A stretch of 64,000 nucleotides of DNA, from positions 372,001 to 436,000 of the forward strand of contig NZ_QFZL01000004.1 in the NCBI RefSeq assembly GCF_003171655.1, in the 5' to 3' direction. This DNA comes from Stakelama portus (GTDB lineage Bacteria > Pseudomonadota > Alphaproteobacteria > Sphingomonadales > Sphingomonadaceae). The position numbers and the translations under genes were made by a program. Shown in pieces: positions 44,118 to 56,123 of this stretch; within the stretch, counting starts at the first letter, position 1; each line of letters opens with the position of its first letter. A model generated the notes under the pieces. The model did no database searches and was not told the origin of the DNA. It saw only the letters and a program-made list of their open reading frames with translations.

Positions 44118-44489
44118 ATGCCGACGATCAACCAGCTGGTCCGCAAGGGCCGTGAAGCGCAGAAGGCCAAGAGCAAGGTCCCTGCGATGGAGCAGAACCC
44201 GCAGAAGCGCGGCGTCTGCACCCGCGTCTATACGACGACTCCGAAAAAGCCGAACTCGGCTCTGCGCAAGGTGGCCAAGGTTCGCCTGACCAACCAGCGC
44301 GAAGTCATCAGCTATATCCCGGGCGAAGGTCACAACCTTCAGGAACACTCGGTGGTGCTGATCCGCGGCGGCCGTGTGCGCGACCTTCCGGGTGTGCGCT
44401 ATCACGTGCTGCGCGGCGTGCTCGACACGCAGGGCGTCAAGGACCGCCGCCAGAGCCGTTCGAAGTACGGCGCGAAGCGTCCGAAGTAA
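44118..44489 (+). CDS. rpsL: 30S ribosomal protein S12
   Basis: The 123-residue S12 protein sits at the decoding centre of the small subunit. It begins [12 protein letters not shown] and carries the streptomycin-resistance region [17 protein letters not shown] and the [13 protein letters not shown] loop. The start at MPTINQL (44118) matches the family; the ORF extends 4 codons upstream. It is the first gene of the str operon and is preceded by a promoter and a leader hairpin. Confidence 0.98.
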   Translation: MPTINQLVRKGREAQKAKSKVPAMEQNPQKRGVCTRVYTTTPKKPNSALRKVAKVRLTNQREVISYIPGEGHNLQEHSVVLIRGGRVRDLPGVRYHVLRGVLDTQGVKDRRQSRSKYGAKRPK

Positions 44490-44587
44490 GCAAGCCAAAG
44501 TAAGCCCCGGACAGGGTTCTCGTCAAAGTCGTGCTTTGACGGGTTCCCAGAGGTTCCGGACAGGCTGAATTAGTCAAGGAAACAGAA

Positions 44588-45058
44588 ATGGCTCGTCGTC
44601 GTCGTCCCGAAAAGCGGGAAATCCTGCCTGATCCGAAGTTCGGAGATCAGATCCTTTCGAAATTCATGAACAGCGTGATGCTGGACGGCAAGAAGGCCGT
44701 CGCCGAAGGCATCGTCTACAGCGCGCTGGACACGATCGAAGCGCGTGCGAAGAAGGACCCGCTGGGCGTCTTTCACGAAGCGCTGAACAATGTTGCGCCG
44801 GGCATCGAAGTCCGCAGCCGCCGCGTCGGTGGTGCGACCTATCAGGTGCCGGTCGAAGTCCGTCCCGAGCGCGCCCAGGCGCTGGCCATTCGCTGGCTGA
44901 TCGGTGCGGCCCGCAATCGCAGCGAGAACACCATGTCGGCCCGCCTTTCGGGCGAGCTGATGGATGCGGCGAACAATCGCGGCAATGCCGTGAAGAAGCG
45001 CGAAGACACGCACCGCATGGCGGAAGCGAACCGCGCCTTCTCGCATTATCGCTGGTAA
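44588..45058 (+). CDS. rpsG: 30S ribosomal protein S7
   Basis: The 156-residue S7 protein initiates assembly of the 30S head, binding 16S rRNA. It starts [16 protein letters not shown] and has the [16 protein letters not shown] and [33 protein letters not shown] segments, all standard. It follows rpsL by 98 bases, in which no gene is seen, and precedes fusA by 192 bases. Confidence 0.98.
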   Translation: MARRRRPEKREILPDPKFGDQILSKFMNSVMLDGKKAVAEGIVYSALDTIEARAKKDPLGVFHEALNNVAPGIEVRSRRVGGATYQVPVEVRPERAQALAIRWLIGAARNRSENTMSARLSGELMDAANNRGNAVKKREDTHRMAEANRAFSHYRW

Positions 45059-45132
45059 TACCTATATGGGCGGGACCGGTCGCCGCGACTGGTCCCGCAC
45101 CGATCATTGCCGTCTGCCAAGGGCATTTCCGG

Positions 45133-45151
45133 CCCCGGATTTATTCCGGGG
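45133..45151 (+). repeat. hairpin between rpsG and fusA
   Basis: CCCCGGA (45133-45139) pairs with TCCGGGG (45145-45151) across a TTTAT loop. No U-tract follows. It could be a small repeat or an mRNA processing stem in the 192-base gap 45059-45250. Confidence 0.5.
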
Positions 45152-45250
45152 TCCGAGGCTATTCAGGGCAGGCGGAAATGGCTAAGGGCCTCCGCGCCCA
45201 CCCCGTACTGGAACCGCAGATCGCCGCACCCGGCGCTGGAGTTTGATAAC

Positions 45251-47323
<2,073 letters not shown>

Positions 47324-47430
47324 GCGCATCGACGCTCGGGGCTGGCATAAACGTAAATAGCTCGCTATGGGCGCGCCTTCCACGCGAGCCCATGCGATTC
47401 GGACAAGCGTAGACACAAAGGTAGGAAACA

Positions 47431-48621
47431 ATGGCGAAGGCAAAGTTTGAGCGGTCCAAGCCGCACCTGAACATCGGCACCATCGGTCACGTCGACCACG
47501 GCAAGACGTCGCTGACGGCGGCGATCACCAAGGTGCTGGCAGAGACCGGCGGCGGTACGGCCGTCGACTTTGCGAACATCGACAAGGCTCCGGAAGAGCG
47601 CGAGCGCGGCATCACCATTTCGACCGCGCACGTCGAATATGAAACCGACAAGCGTCACTATGCGCACGTCGATTGCCCGGGCCACGCCGACTATGTGAAG
47701 AACATGATCACCGGTGCCGCCCAGATGGACGGCGCGATCCTGGTGGTGTCGGCTGCCGACGGCCCCATGCCGCAGACCCGCGAGCACATCCTGCTCGCTC
47801 GTCAGGTCGGCGTGCCCGCGATGGTCGTGTTCCTGAACAAGGTCGACCAGGTCGACGACGAAGAGCTGCTCGAGCTCGTCGAACTCGAAGTTCGCGAACT
47901 GCTCAGCTCGTACGAATTCCCGGGCGACGATATTCCGATCGTCAAGGGTTCGGCGCTCGCCGTTCTGGAAGACAGCAACGACGAAATCGGCAAGAAGGCC
48001 GTTCTCGAACTGATGCGTCAGGTCGACGAATATATCCCTGAGCCGGAACGTCCGCTCGACAAGCCGTTCATGATGCCGATCGAAGACGTGTTCTCGATCT
48101 CGGGTCGCGGCACCGTCGTCACCGGCCGTGTCGAAACCGGCATCGTCAAGGTTGGCGAAGAAGTCGAAATCGTCGGCATCAACGACACCAAGAAGACCAC
48201 GGTTACCGGCGTCGAAATGTTCCGCAAGCTGCTCGATCAGGGCCAGGCCGGCGACAATGTCGGTGCGCTGCTCCGCGGCGTTGCCCGTGACGAAGTCGAG
48301 CGTGGTCAGGTTCTGGCCAAGCCGGGTTCGATCACGCCGCACACCGAGTTCAAGTCGGAAGTGTACGTCCTGTCGAAGGACGAAGGCGGCCGTCACACGC
48401 CGTTCTTCGCGAACTATCGTCCGCAGTTCTACTTCCGTACGACGGACGTGACCGGCACCGTTGAACTGCCGGAAGGCACCGAAATGGTCATGCCGGGCGA
48501 CAATGTCGCTCTGGGCGTCAAGCTGATCGCCCCGATCGCCATGGACGTTGGCCAGCGCTTCACGATCCGCGAAGGCGGCCGCACCGTCGGCGCCGGCGTG
48601 GTGAGCGAAATCCAGAAGTAA
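47431..48621 (+). CDS. tuf: elongation factor Tu
   Basis: The 396-residue GTPase delivers aminoacyl-tRNA to the ribosome. The G domain shows [22 protein letters not shown] and NKVDQVDD; domains 2 and 3 end with [17 protein letters not shown] second tuf copy, common in bacteria, is not in this window. A strong terminator at 48657-48687 closes the str operon. Confidence 0.98.
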   Translation: MAKAKFERSKPHLNIGTIGHVDHGKTSLTAAITKVLAETGGGTAVDFANIDKAPEERERGITISTAHVEYETDKRHYAHVDCPGHADYVKNMITGAAQMDGAILVVSAADGPMPQTREHILLARQVGVPAMVVFLNKVDQVDDEELLELVELEVRELLSSYEFPGDDIPIVKGSALAVLEDSNDEIGKKAVLELMRQVDEYIPEPERPLDKPFMMPIEDVFSISGRGTVVTGRVETGIVKVGEEVEIVGINDTKKTTVTGVEMFRKLLDQGQAGDNVGALLRGVARDEVERGQVLAKPGSITPHTEFKSEVYVLSKDEGGRHTPFFANYRPQFYFRTTDVTGTVELPEGTEMVMPGDNVALGVKLIAPIAMDVGQRFTIREGGRTVGAGVVSEIQK

Positions 48622-48656
48622 TCTTCGCCCCTCGGGGCTGAAGGTAACGCAAAGAG

Positions 48657-48687
48657 CCCGGTCTCCCCATGGGAGGCCGGGTTTTTT
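48657..48687 (+). terminator. intrinsic terminator of the str operon
   Basis: CCCGGTCTCCC (48657-48667) and GGGAGGCCGGG (48671-48681) pair with one G-U, followed by TTTTTT (48682-48687). It separates tuf from the downstream lipoprotein genes and the S10 operon. Confidence 0.93.
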
Positions 48688-48745
48688 GTTGGCCTGCGTT
48701 GATGCTATAGCGCGCTTTGATGCGGGCAGATCGAAGTGAAGGGGC

Positions 48746-49156
48746 ATGACAGCCATATTTCGATCCGCGATACTATTTGTGTCGCTCCTCCTCGCCGGGT
48801 GTGACGGCTACCTGTACAAGGGAATGGACGGGCGCGAATGTCTGGCCAAGGCGAACGAGATGTCTCTGCCAGACGCGTATGCCTTCTACGTGCAGACGTA
48901 TCTGGGCGTGGCCCCACCGATGGAGGACGTTGCAGAGACGTTCAAACGCTTTGGGCCTGCCGGTGAGAAATTTCTTCTCAAGAAAGCGCTGGGTGCCACC
49001 GACCAGGGTGAGTTCGCCGCCGTTCTCCGTGCGCTTTGGATACTAGATATTCCGTGTTCGACGCAGGAATACTATGCCCTGCGTGCGAAGGCGGAAAAGC
49101 TTGATCAGTCAAAGTGGGACCGTATCCCGCCCTGCTGGTCAGTCGGCCGGAGATAA
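48746..49156 (+). CDS. hypothetical lipoprotein inserted after tuf
   Basis: The 136-residue protein has a hydrophobic leader (about residues 5-17) and a lipobox LLAGC (Cys19), so it should be lipid-modified. The mature part is small and acidic-to-neutral, with conserved-looking aromatic residues and three further cysteines (ECLA, DIPCS, PPCWS). No family was recognised. It lies between the str and S10 operons, which are adjacent in most relatives, and has more A/T-rich codons than the ribosomal genes nearby (for example TTT and AAG/AAA use). Confidence 0.75.
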   Translation: MTAIFRSAILFVSLLLAGCDGYLYKGMDGRECLAKANEMSLPDAYAFYVQTYLGVAPPMEDVAETFKRFGPAGEKFLLKKALGATDQGEFAAVLRALWILDIPCSTQEYYALRAKAEKLDQSKWDRIPPCWSVGRR

Positions 49157-49218
49157 GCAGGTAATCGGACGTGGTTTTTGGATGTCGGGAGCATCAGCAG
49201 GTCTCGGGGGGAGCGGCA

Positions 49219-49728
49219 ATGGGGTTACGGCACGGTCCGGGGCAATTTGCACTGGTGGCCCTGCTCCTGCTGTTGCTGGCTGCCTGCGCGCCCGGTGCGC
49301 CGCCGCCGCCCAATCGCGCCTATGGCGGCATGCCGATCACCGGCAGCCTGGCGTTCGCCCGGCAGATGGGTTTTTCCGACTGCGTCGATACGGCCACGAC
49401 GCTGCGGTGCCGCAAGCGTGGGATGATGGTCGCGGGGCAGGGGCCGTTCGAAGGCGGGCTCGACCTGTATGGCGATGATGGTGCGAGCGGCTTTCAGGGC
49501 CTCACCCTGTGGCACGACGCGGATCAGCGCGCGGTGTTCGGCGTCGAACCGTTCCTCAAGGCGCGCGGATGGACATTGTGCCGTACCGGCACAGAGGATC
49601 GCGGTGACCAGAATATCTGGACGAAGCCCGGATCGCCGGTTCGCTACTCGATCGACATGAGCTATTGGGGCAAGCGGCGGCTGCGCGTTCTGATCGACGA
49701 CGGGACGCCGCCGGGGCCGTGCCTGTAG
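49219..49728 (+). CDS. hypothetical lipoprotein upstream of rpsJ
   Basis: The 169-residue protein starts at MGLRHGPGQ after a GGGGGGAG ribosome-binding site and has a lipobox in LLLLAACAPG (Cys about 23). A Pro-rich segment (GAPPPPNRAYGG) precedes a globular domain with cysteine pairs (SDCVDTATTLRC, TLCRTGTE). No family was recognised. It ends 41 bases before the S10 operon promoter. The pair of lipoprotein genes between tuf and rpsJ could belong to an inserted module. Confidence 0.75.
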   Translation: MGLRHGPGQFALVALLLLLLAACAPGAPPPPNRAYGGMPITGSLAFARQMGFSDCVDTATTLRCRKRGMMVAGQGPFEGGLDLYGDDGASGFQGLTLWHDADQRAVFGVEPFLKARGWTLCRTGTEDRGDQNIWTKPGSPVRYSIDMSYWGKRRLRVLIDDGTPPGPCL

Positions 49729-49769
49729 CCGGTGACGTGGTGCGGCGCGAAATTTCCTTGCGCGCCCCC

Positions 49770-49798
49770 TTGATCCGAATCGCTTAGCTCTGTAGAGG
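49770..49798 (+). promoter_or_regulatory. promoter of the S10 operon (rpsJ)
   Basis: TTGATC (49770-49775), 17 bases, TAGAGG (49793-49798). The arrangement is like those upstream of rpsL and rpsM. It is 75 bases before the rpsJ start codon. Confidence 0.65.
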
Positions 49799-49828
49799 CG
49801 CGCCTTCGGTTTTTTGAGTTGAACAGCA

Positions 49829-49856
49829 AGAGCGCCGGTCACGGCGCCCGCTCTTT
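49829..49856 (+). terminator. terminator-like hairpin in the rpsJ leader
   Basis: GCGCCG (49832-49837) and CGGCGC (49842-49847) pair across GTCA, with AGAGC/GCTCT as outer or alternative pairing (49829-49833, 49850-49854), followed by TTTCG. It parallels the rpsL leader, where a hairpin is followed by TCTTTTCGCAT. Confidence 0.45.
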
Positions 49857-49872
49857 CGCATCGGTAGGGAAC

Positions 49873-50181
49873 ATGGACAACAATATCCGCATTCGCCTGA
49901 AGGCGTTCGATCATCGCGTGCTCGATCAGGCTGCCGGCGACATCGCCGACACCGCGCGCCGCACCGGCGCCATGATCCGTGGTCCGATTCCCCTGCCGAC
50001 GCACATCGACAAGTTCACCGTCAACCGCGGTCCGCACATCGACAAGAAGTCGCGCGAGCAGTTCGAGACGCGCACCTATAAGCGCCTGCTCGACATCGTG
50101 CAGCCGACTCCGCAGACGGTCGACGCGCTGATGAAGCTCGATCTGGCCGCCGGTGTCGATGTGGAAATCAAGCTGGCCTGA
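49873..50181 (+). CDS. rpsJ: 30S ribosomal protein S10
   Basis: The 102-residue S10 begins [19 protein letters not shown] and contains [29 protein letters not shown], the rRNA-binding loop, and ends VDVEIKLA. It also takes part in antitermination as NusE. The start at MDNNIR is preceded by TAGGGA. It is first in its operon, but separated from rplC by 335 bases instead of the usual short gap. Confidence 0.97.
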   Translation: MDNNIRIRLKAFDHRVLDQAAGDIADTARRTGAMIRGPIPLPTHIDKFTVNRGPHIDKKSREQFETRTYKRLLDIVQPTPQTVDALMKLDLAAGVDVEIKLA

Positions 50182-50198
50182 GCCGCTTGGCCGAAAAA

Positions 50199-50496
50199 CC
50201 CCGGGTTCCGGGGTGGACAGCGAGGCGTGGCTGACGTAAAGGCGCGCCTCCACAAGATTCGCGACGCTCTTATGAGAGTCGCAAGCAGGCTTCTCCACCG
50301 CGCCCCAGGGGCCGACGCAAGAAGCCACCGAGGGGAAGCCCTCACACGAGATAGGGATACCGCCGGGGTTCTTCGGAACTTCCGGGTCTGCGTCCCCCGT
50401 CGTCTCCGCCATATGGCGGGGTCAGCCCGGACGGGGGCACGTATCGCATATTTGGGCTGAGGCACGCACCCGAGGGAATTGTCCCGAGGGTGCCTC
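50199..50496 (+). other. structured non-coding region between rpsJ and rplC
   Basis: The 335-base gap holds four stem-loops: CCCCGG/CCGGGG (50199-50213); GCGA..CTCT/AGAG..TCGC (50261-50282); an outer CCCCCGTC/GACGGGGG stem (50394-50401, 50430-50437) enclosing CCGCC/GGCGG (50406-50419); and GAGGCAC/GTGCCTC (50459-50465, 50490-50496) enclosing GGGA/TCCC (50474-50485). A 77-residue open frame at 50227-50460 looks like chance. A translated leader, a ribosomal-protein-binding RNA or a processed small RNA are possible. Confidence 0.55.
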
Positions 50497-50516
50497 TGTA
50501 TAGGAGCAACAGGTCG

Positions 50517-51272
50517 ATGCGCACTGGCGTTATCGCGAAGAAGATGGGGATGACCCGCCTGTTCCAGGACGACGGCCGCCACGTGCCGGTTACCGTTCTG
50601 GCGCTGGAGGGCGTTCAGGTTGTGGCACAGCGCAAGCAGGACGTTGACGGTTACGTCGCGGTCCAGATCGGCGCCGGTTCCGCCAAGACCAAGAACGTCG
50701 CCAAGCCGCAGCGCGGCCATTTCGGCAAGGCCGAAGTCGAGCCCAAGGCGATCCTCTGTGAATTCCGCGTTGAAGAAGATGGTCTGGTTGATGTGGGCGC
50801 CGAGATTTCGGCCGACCATTTCATCGCCGGCCAGTATGTCGACGTGTCGGGCCGTACCCAGGGTAAGGGTTTCGCCGGCGCCATGAAGCGCTGGGGCTTC
50901 GGCGGTCTGCGCGCCACGCACGGCGTGTCGGTGTCGCACCGTTCGCACGGTTCGACCGGTAACCGCCAGGATCCGGGTCGCGTCTTCAAGAACAAGAAGA
51001 TGGCCGGCCATATGGGCGACCGCAATCGCACGCAGCAGAATCTGGAAGTTGTTCAGACCGACGCCGAGCGCGGCCTGATCTTCGTCAAGGGTTCGGTGCC
51101 CGGTCACAAGGGTGCATGGCTGATCGTCAAGGACGCGGTGAAGATCCCGGCTCCGGAAGGTCTGCCGTTCCCGGCGGCGGTCAAGTCCGCTCAGAACAAC
51201 AACGATGCTCCCGCCGATACGCCCGCTGAAGCAGCGGCGGCGCCGGAAGCCACCGAAGGCCAGGAGGGCTGA
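50517..51272 (+). CDS. rplC: 50S ribosomal protein L3
   Basis: The 251-residue L3 starts [16 protein letters not shown] and has the conserved [14 protein letters not shown] and [33 protein letters not shown] loop near the peptidyl transferase centre. A C-terminal Ala/Pro-rich extension (about residues 225-251) is longer than in E. coli and may be disordered. AGGAG lies 10 bases before the ATG. The upstream open frame to 50490 is not used. Confidence 0.96.
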   Translation: MRTGVIAKKMGMTRLFQDDGRHVPVTVLALEGVQVVAQRKQDVDGYVAVQIGAGSAKTKNVAKPQRGHFGKAEVEPKAILCEFRVEEDGLVDVGAEISADHFIAGQYVDVSGRTQGKGFAGAMKRWGFGGLRATHGVSVSHRSHGSTGNRQDPGRVFKNKKMAGHMGDRNRTQQNLEVVQTDAERGLIFVKGSVPGHKGAWLIVKDAVKIPAPEGLPFPAAVKSAQNNNDAPADTPAEAAAAPEATEGQEG

Positions 51273-51274
51273 AC

Positions 51275-51898
51275 GTGAAGGTCAAGGTAAAGACCCTCGA
51301 CGCCAAGGCTGGCGGCGACATCGAGCTCAACGACGCGATTTTCGCCGTCGAGCCGCGCGAGGACATTCTCCATCGCGTCGTGCTGTGGCAGCTCGAAAAG
51401 CGCCGTGCCCCGGCGCGTGCCACCCGCGAACGTTCCGACGTTGCGCGTACCGGCAAGAAGTGGGGCCGTCAGAAGGGTGGCGGCACCGCCCGTCACGGCG
51501 ATCGCCGCGCGCCGATCTTCATCGGCGGTGGTAAGGCGCATGGCGCTCGCGCCCGCAGCTTCGGCCACTCGCTGAACAAGAAGGTTCGCGCGATGGGCCT
51601 GAAGATGGCGCTTTCGACGCACGCCAAGGCCGGTTCGCTGATCGTGCTCGACAGCATTGCGGTCGACGCCAAGACGCAGGCGCTCAAGGGTCAGTTCGAA
51701 AAGCTGGGCCTGGGCAGGTCGGCGCTGTTCATCGACGGCGACACCGTCGAAACGAACTTCGCACTGGCCGCGCGCAACCTGCCGCACGTCGACGTGCTGC
51801 CGGCTGGCGGCGCCAACGTCTATGACATCCTGAAGCATGACACGCTGGTGCTGACCAAGGCGGCGGTCGAGAAGCTGGAGGCGCGCTTCAATGGCTAA
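51275..51898 (+). CDS. rplD: 50S ribosomal protein L4
   Basis: The 207-residue L4 begins at a GTG 2 bases after the L3 stop. It carries the RNA-binding loop [18 protein letters not shown] and the C-terminal lobe to ARFNG. L4 regulates the S10 operon in E. coli by binding its leader; whether it does so here at the rpsJ leader or the rpsJ-rplC region is open. It overlaps rplW by 8 bases. Confidence 0.97.
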   Translation: MKVKVKTLDAKAGGDIELNDAIFAVEPREDILHRVVLWQLEKRRAPARATRERSDVARTGKKWGRQKGGGTARHGDRRAPIFIGGGKAHGARARSFGHSLNKKVRAMGLKMALSTHAKAGSLIVLDSIAVDAKTQALKGQFEKLGLGRSALFIDGDTVETNFALAARNLPHVDVLPAGGANVYDILKHDTLVLTKAAVEKLEARFNG

Positions 51899-52211
51899 GA
51901 AGGACAAGGCAGCGATCGACAACCGTCATTATGACGTGATCGTCGCGCCGCACATCACCGAAAAGGCGACGATGGCGAGTGAGCACAACGCGGTTGTGTT
52001 CAAGGTCGCCAACGATGCGTCCAAGCCCGAGATCAAGGCTGCGGTCGAAGCGCTGTTCGACGTCAAGGTCGTCGGCGTGAACACCATTGTCCAGAAGGGC
52101 AAGACCAAGCGGTGGAAGGGCTCGCCCTATCGCCGTTCCGACATGAAGAAGGCGATCGTGACTCTCGCTGACGGCGACATGATCGACGTGACCCAGGGGG
52201 TTAAGGCGTAA
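51891..52211 (+). CDS. rplW: 50S ribosomal protein L23
   Basis: The 106-residue L23 lies at the polypeptide exit and binds trigger factor and SRP. It has [15 protein letters not shown] near the start and the C-terminal [24 protein letters not shown]. It overlaps rplD by 8 bases and rplB by one. Confidence 0.96.
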   Translation: MAKKDKAAIDNRHYDVIVAPHITEKATMASEHNAVVFKVANDASKPEIKAAVEALFDVKVVGVNTIVQKGKTKRWKGSPYRRSDMKKAIVTLADGDMIDVTQGVKA

Positions 52212-53047
52212 TGGCACTCAAGCATTACAACCCGACCAGCCCGGCGCGCCGTGGCCTGATCCTGGTGGACCGTTCGGGTCTGCACAAGGGCGGTCCGGTG
52301 AAGGCGCTTACCGAAGGCAAGCGCAAGACCGGCGGTCGCAACAACAAGGGTCACGTGACCTCGCGCGGCATCGCCGGCGGTCACAAGCAGCGCTATCGCC
52401 TGGTCGATTTCAAGCGTCGCAAATGGGACGTCGAAGGCACCGTCGAGCGTCTGGAATATGACCCCAACCGCACGGCGTTCATCGCGCTCGTCAAATATGA
52501 CGATGGCGAACTCGCCTATATCATCGCGCCGCAGCGTCTCGCCGCCGGCGACAAGGTGATCGCGGGCAAGAAGACCGACGTGAAGCCTGGCAATGCCATG
52601 GAACTGGGTCAGATGCCGGTCGGCACCATCGTCCACAATGTGGAGATGAAGCCGGGCAAGGGCGGTCAGATCGCGCGTTCGGCAGGCACCTATGTGCAGG
52701 TCGTCGGCCGCGACAAGGGCATGGTGATCGTTCGCCTCAACTCGGGCGAGCAGCGCTATATCCGTGCGGAATGCATGGGCACCGTCGGTGCGGTTTCGAA
52801 CCCGGACAACGGCAACCAGAACTTCGCCAAGGCCGGCCGCACCCGCTGGAAGGGCAAGCGCCCGCTGACCCGTGGTGTCGCGAAGAACCCGGTCGACCAC
52901 CCGCACGGTGGTGGTGAAGGCCGTACTTCGGGCGGTCGCCATCCGGTTACGCCGTGGGGCAAGCCGACCAAGGGCGCCCGCACCCGCAAGAACAAGTCGA
53001 CCGATCGGATGATCATCCGTTCGCGTCACGCGAAGAAGAAGGGCTAA
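52211..53047 (+). CDS. rplB: 50S ribosomal protein L2
   Basis: The 278-residue L2 is needed for peptidyl transferase activity. Landmarks are [16 protein letters not shown], the [10 protein letters not shown] motif near the C-terminus, and [14 protein letters not shown]. The length is standard. It overlaps rplW by one base and precedes rpsS by 6. Confidence 0.97.
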   Translation: MALKHYNPTSPARRGLILVDRSGLHKGGPVKALTEGKRKTGGRNNKGHVTSRGIAGGHKQRYRLVDFKRRKWDVEGTVERLEYDPNRTAFIALVKYDDGELAYIIAPQRLAAGDKVIAGKKTDVKPGNAMELGQMPVGTIVHNVEMKPGKGGQIARSAGTYVQVVGRDKGMVIVRLNSGEQRYIRAECMGTVGAVSNPDNGNQNFAKAGRTRWKGKRPLTRGVAKNPVDHPHGGGEGRTSGGRHPVTPWGKPTKGARTRKNKSTDRMIIRSRHAKKKG

Positions 53048-53053
53048 GTCGAG

Positions 53054-53332
53054 ATGGCTCGTTCGGTTTGGAAGGGTCCTTTTGTGGACCTGCATCTGCT
53101 CAAGAAGGCGGAAGCCGCACAGGAAGCCGGCACGCGTGCCGGTCCGATCAAGACCTGGTCGCGTCGCTCGACGATCCTGCCGCAGTTCGTTGGGCTCACG
53201 TTCAACGTCTACAACGGCCGCAAGTTCGTGCCGGTGTCGGTCAATGAAGACATGGTCGGCATGAAGCTGGGTGAATTTGCGCCGACGCGCTTCTTCCCCG
53301 GTCACGCCGCCGACAAGAAGGGTAAGCGCTGA
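53054..53332 (+). CDS. rpsS: 30S ribosomal protein S19
   Basis: The 92-residue S19 begins [20 protein letters not shown] and contains [24 protein letters not shown] and the C-terminal [14 protein letters not shown]. It forms part of the 30S head with S13. Its stop shares a base with the rplV ATG. Confidence 0.96.
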   Translation: MARSVWKGPFVDLHLLKKAEAAQEAGTRAGPIKTWSRRSTILPQFVGLTFNVYNGRKFVPVSVNEDMVGMKLGEFAPTRFFPGHAADKKGKR

Positions 53333-53709
53333 TGTCGAAGCAGGCAGCACCGCGCCGCGTGGCGGATAACGAGGCTCTGGCCGTTGGCACGCAGATTCGC
53401 GGCTCGGCCCAGAAGCTGAACCTCGTTGCCGGCCTGATCCGCGGCAAGAAGGCCGAGGATGCCCGCAACATCCTCACCTTCTCGAAGAAGGCGATGGCCG
53501 TGGACGTGAAGAAGGTCCTCGACAGCGCGATCGCCAATGCCGAGAACAACCACAACCTCGACGTCGATGCGCTGGTCATCGCTGAGGCTTCGGTGGGCAA
53601 GTCGATCACGATGAAGCGGTTCGCCACGCGCGGCCGCGGCAAGTCGACGCGCATCCTGAAGCCGTTCAGCCGTATCCGGATCGTCGTCCGCGAGGTGGAG
53701 GAAGCATAA
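53332..53709 (+). CDS. rplV: 50S ribosomal protein L22
   Basis: The 125-residue L22 lines the exit tunnel. It contains the [36 protein letters not shown] core helix and the tunnel-forming loop with [20 protein letters not shown]. It shares a base with rpsS and with rpsC, showing tight coupling. Confidence 0.96.
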   Translation: MSKQAAPRRVADNEALAVGTQIRGSAQKLNLVAGLIRGKKAEDARNILTFSKKAMAVDVKKVLDSAIANAENNHNLDVDALVIAEASVGKSITMKRFATRGRGKSTRILKPFSRIRIVVREVEEA

Positions 53710-54404
53710 TGGGTCAGAAATCAAATCCGATCGGTCTGCGCCTCCAGATCAACCGTACCTGGGACAGCCGCTGGTTCGCCGAAGGCCATGACTATGGCCG
53801 GCTGCTCATGGAGGATCTGAAGATCCGCAAGTACATCCTCGAAACGGTGCCGCAGGCTGCCATTTCGAAGGTGGTGATCGAGCGTCCGGCAAAGCTGTGC
53901 CGCATTTCGATCTATGCTGCCCGTCCCGGTGTGATCATCGGCAAGAAGGGCGCGGACATCGAAAAGCTGCGCCTGAAGCTGAAGAGCATGACGTCGAGCG
54001 ACGTGAGCCTGAACATCGTCGAAATCCGCAAGCCGGAAGTCGATGCCAAGCTCGTCGCACAGGGCGTTGCCGATCAGCTCGAGCGCCGTATCGCATTCCG
54101 TCGCGCGATGAAGCGCGCGGTGCAGTCGGCGCTGCGTCTGGGTGCGGAAGGCATCCGGATCAATTGCGGTGGCCGTCTGGGCGGCGCGGAAATCGCGCGG
54201 ACCGAATGGTATCGCGAAGGTCGCGTTCCGCTGCACACGCTGCGCGCGAATGTCGACTATGCAGAAGCCACCGCGCACACCGCGTATGGCGTCTGCGGCG
54301 TGAAGGTCTGGATCTTCAAGGGCGAGATTCTGGGCCACGATCCGATGGCAACCGACCGGCTTATGCAGGAGGCTCAGACCTCCGGCGTGCGCCCGGCGCG
54401 CTGA
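53709..54404 (+). CDS. rpsC: 30S ribosomal protein S3
   Basis: The 231-residue S3 starts [14 protein letters not shown] and has a KH domain ([16 protein letters not shown]) and the C-terminal [29 protein letters not shown]. It forms the mRNA entry of the 30S subunit. It overlaps rplV by one base. Confidence 0.97.
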   Translation: MGQKSNPIGLRLQINRTWDSRWFAEGHDYGRLLMEDLKIRKYILETVPQAAISKVVIERPAKLCRISIYAARPGVIIGKKGADIEKLRLKLKSMTSSDVSLNIVEIRKPEVDAKLVAQGVADQLERRIAFRRAMKRAVQSALRLGAEGIRINCGGRLGGAEIARTEWYREGRVPLHTLRANVDYAEATAHTAYGVCGVKVWIFKGEILGHDPMATDRLMQEAQTSGVRPAR

Positions 54405-54422
54405 ATTTGAGGAACTAGAGCA

Positions 54423-54854
54423 ATGCTGCAACCCAAGCGCACCAAGTTCCGCAAGGCGTTCAAGGGCCGCATCCACGGCGACGCCAAGGGCGGTACCGCG
54501 CTCAACTTCGGCGCCTATGGCCTGAAGGCGATGGAACCCGAGCGGATCACCGCGCGCCAGATCGAAGCGGCTCGCCGCGCGATCACGCGTCACATCAAGC
54601 GTCAGGGACGTTTGTGGATCCGCGTTTTCCCGGACGTTCCGGTGTCGAGCAAGCCCGCCGAAGTCCGCATGGGCTCGGGCAAGGGTTCGCCCGAATATTG
54701 GGTCGCCCGCGTCAAGCCGGGTCGTATCCTGTTCGAACTGGACGGCGTTCCGGGCCCGCTCGCTGCCGAAGCGTTCGAGCGTGCCGCGATGAAGCTGCCG
54801 ATCAAGGTCAAGGTCGTGGCGCGTCTCGGCGACACGTCGCACCTGGAGGGTTGA
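54423..54854 (+). CDS. rplP: 50S ribosomal protein L16
   Basis: The 143-residue L16 starts [19 protein letters not shown] and contains [32 protein letters not shown], the tRNA-site region. It lies 18 bases after rpsC and 5 before rpmC. Confidence 0.97.
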   Translation: MLQPKRTKFRKAFKGRIHGDAKGGTALNFGAYGLKAMEPERITARQIEAARRAITRHIKRQGRLWIRVFPDVPVSSKPAEVRMGSGKGSPEYWVARVKPGRILFELDGVPGPLAAEAFERAAMKLPIKVKVVARLGDTSHLEG

Positions 54855-54859
54855 GGGAA

Positions 54860-55063
54860 ATGACCAAGGCTACCGACCTTCGTCAGAAGACTGACGACCA
54901 GCTCACCGAAGAGCTGGGCAATCTGAAGCGCGAGGCGTTCAACCTGCGGTTCCAGGCCGCGACGCAGCAGCTGGAAAAAGCCAGCCGCGTCAGGGAAGTC
55001 CGCCGCGACATCGCGCGCATCAAGACGCTGCAGAACGAGCGCTCGCGCTCGGCTGCGAAGTAA
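54860..55063 (+). CDS. rpmC: 50S ribosomal protein L29
   Basis: The 67-residue L29 consists of a helical hairpin: [19 protein letters not shown], then [19 protein letters not shown], and [15 protein letters not shown] near the end. It is too short to be found without its neighbours' frame. The start at 54860 follows GAGGGA and lies 5 bases after rplP. Confidence 0.95.
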   Translation: MTKATDLRQKTDDQLTEELGNLKREAFNLRFQAATQQLEKASRVREVRRDIARIKTLQNERSRSAAK

Positions 55064-55076
55064 GGAGTTCGAGACC

Positions 55077-55352
55077 ATGCCGAAGCGCGTGCTGACCGGG
55101 AACATTGTCTCGGACAAGGGTGACAAGACGGTGGTCGTGCTGGTGGAGCGCAAGGTGAAGCACCCGCTCTACGGCAAGATCATCCGCCGCTCGAAAAAGT
55201 ATCACGCCCATGACGAGGCGAATGAATACAAGGCCGGCGAAACGGTTCGTATCGAAGAGACGAAGCCGATTTCCAAGCTGAAGACCTGGAAGGTGATCGA
55301 ACGGGTGAACACCCATGCGACGCCGGAAACCAAGTCGGAAGCCGCCGCCTGA
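55077..55352 (+). CDS. rpsQ: 30S ribosomal protein S17
   Basis: The 91-residue S17 begins [24 protein letters not shown] and has [20 protein letters not shown] and the [15 protein letters not shown] end. It follows rpmC by 13 bases after a GGAG ribosome-binding site. 85 bases separate it from rplN and contain a CCGGACATGTTCCGG-type hairpin. Confidence 0.96.
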   Translation: MPKRVLTGNIVSDKGDKTVVVLVERKVKHPLYGKIIRRSKKYHAHDEANEYKAGETVRIEETKPISKLKTWKVIERVNTHATPETKSEAAA

Positions 55353-55437
55353 AGCGAGTAGTTCCGGGGCGACCCGGGAAGCGAAGTTGGAACCACCGGA
55401 CATGTTCCGGCAGGCCATTTGAGAAGGAACCGGATCT

Positions 55438-55806
55438 ATGATCCAGATGCAGTCGAATCTCGACGTCGCGGACAACAGCGGCGCGAAGCGTGTGCAGTGC
55501 ATCAAGGTGCTGGGCGGATCGAAGCGTCGTTTCGCCGGCGTGGGCGACGTCATCGTCGTCTCCGTCAAGGAAGCAGCGCCGCGCGGCCGCGTGAAGAAGG
55601 GCGACGTTCACCGTGCGGTGATCGTGCGCACCGCCAAGGACATTCGCCGCAACGACGGATCGGTGATCCGTTTCGACGGCAACGCCGCCGTGCTCGTCAA
55701 CAAGAACGAAGAGCCGATCGGCACGCGTATCTTCGGCCCGGTCGTGCGTGAACTGCGCGGCAAGGGCTTCATGAAGATCATCTCGCTTGCGCCGGAGGTG
55801 CTGTGA
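55438..55806 (+). CDS. rplN: 50S ribosomal protein L14
   Basis: The 122-residue L14 starts [27 protein letters not shown] and ends [14 protein letters not shown], standard in length. It joins the 30S-facing surface of the large subunit. The stop overlaps the ATG of rplX by one base. Confidence 0.97.
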   Translation: MIQMQSNLDVADNSGAKRVQCIKVLGGSKRRFAGVGDVIVVSVKEAAPRGRVKKGDVHRAVIVRTAKDIRRNDGSVIRFDGNAAVLVNKNEEPIGTRIFGPVVRELRGKGFMKIISLAPEVL

Positions 55807-56123
55807 TGTCTGCTGCGAAGATCAAGAAGGGCGATCAGGTCATCGTCCTGTCCGGCAAGGACAAGGGTCGCACCGGCGAAGTCGTCAAGGCGATGCCGCG
55901 TGAAGGCAAGCTGGTCGTCGACGGCATCAATGTGCATGCCCGTCACGTAAAGCCCAGCCAGGGCGATCCGCAGGGCGGCATCAAGCGCGAAGCCGCGCCG
56001 CTGCACGCGTCGAAGGTCGCGCTGGTCACCAGCGACGGCAAGCCGACCCGCGTGCGTTTCGAAGTACGCGACGGCAAGAAGGTTCGCGTCGCAGTCAAGA
56101 CCGGGGAGGTCATCAATGGCTGA
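55806..56123 (+). CDS. rplX: 50S ribosomal protein L24
   Basis: The 105-residue L24 has the KOW motif near the start ([21 protein letters not shown]). The start was set to the ATG at 55806 overlapping the rplN stop; a GTG at 55803 would add one residue. It overlaps rplE by 8 bases. Confidence 0.95.
   Translation: MSAAKIKKGDQVIVLSGKDKGRTGEVVKAMPREGKLVVDGINVHARHVKPSQGDPQGGIKREAAPLHASKVALVTSDGKPTRVRFEVRDGKKVRVAVKTGEVING

Noticed and set aside
50227..50460. A 77-codon plus-strand ORF in the rpsJ-rplC gap
   Set aside because: It has no recognisable motif, is mostly Arg/Ala, and overlaps the inverted repeats, which explain the sequence better.
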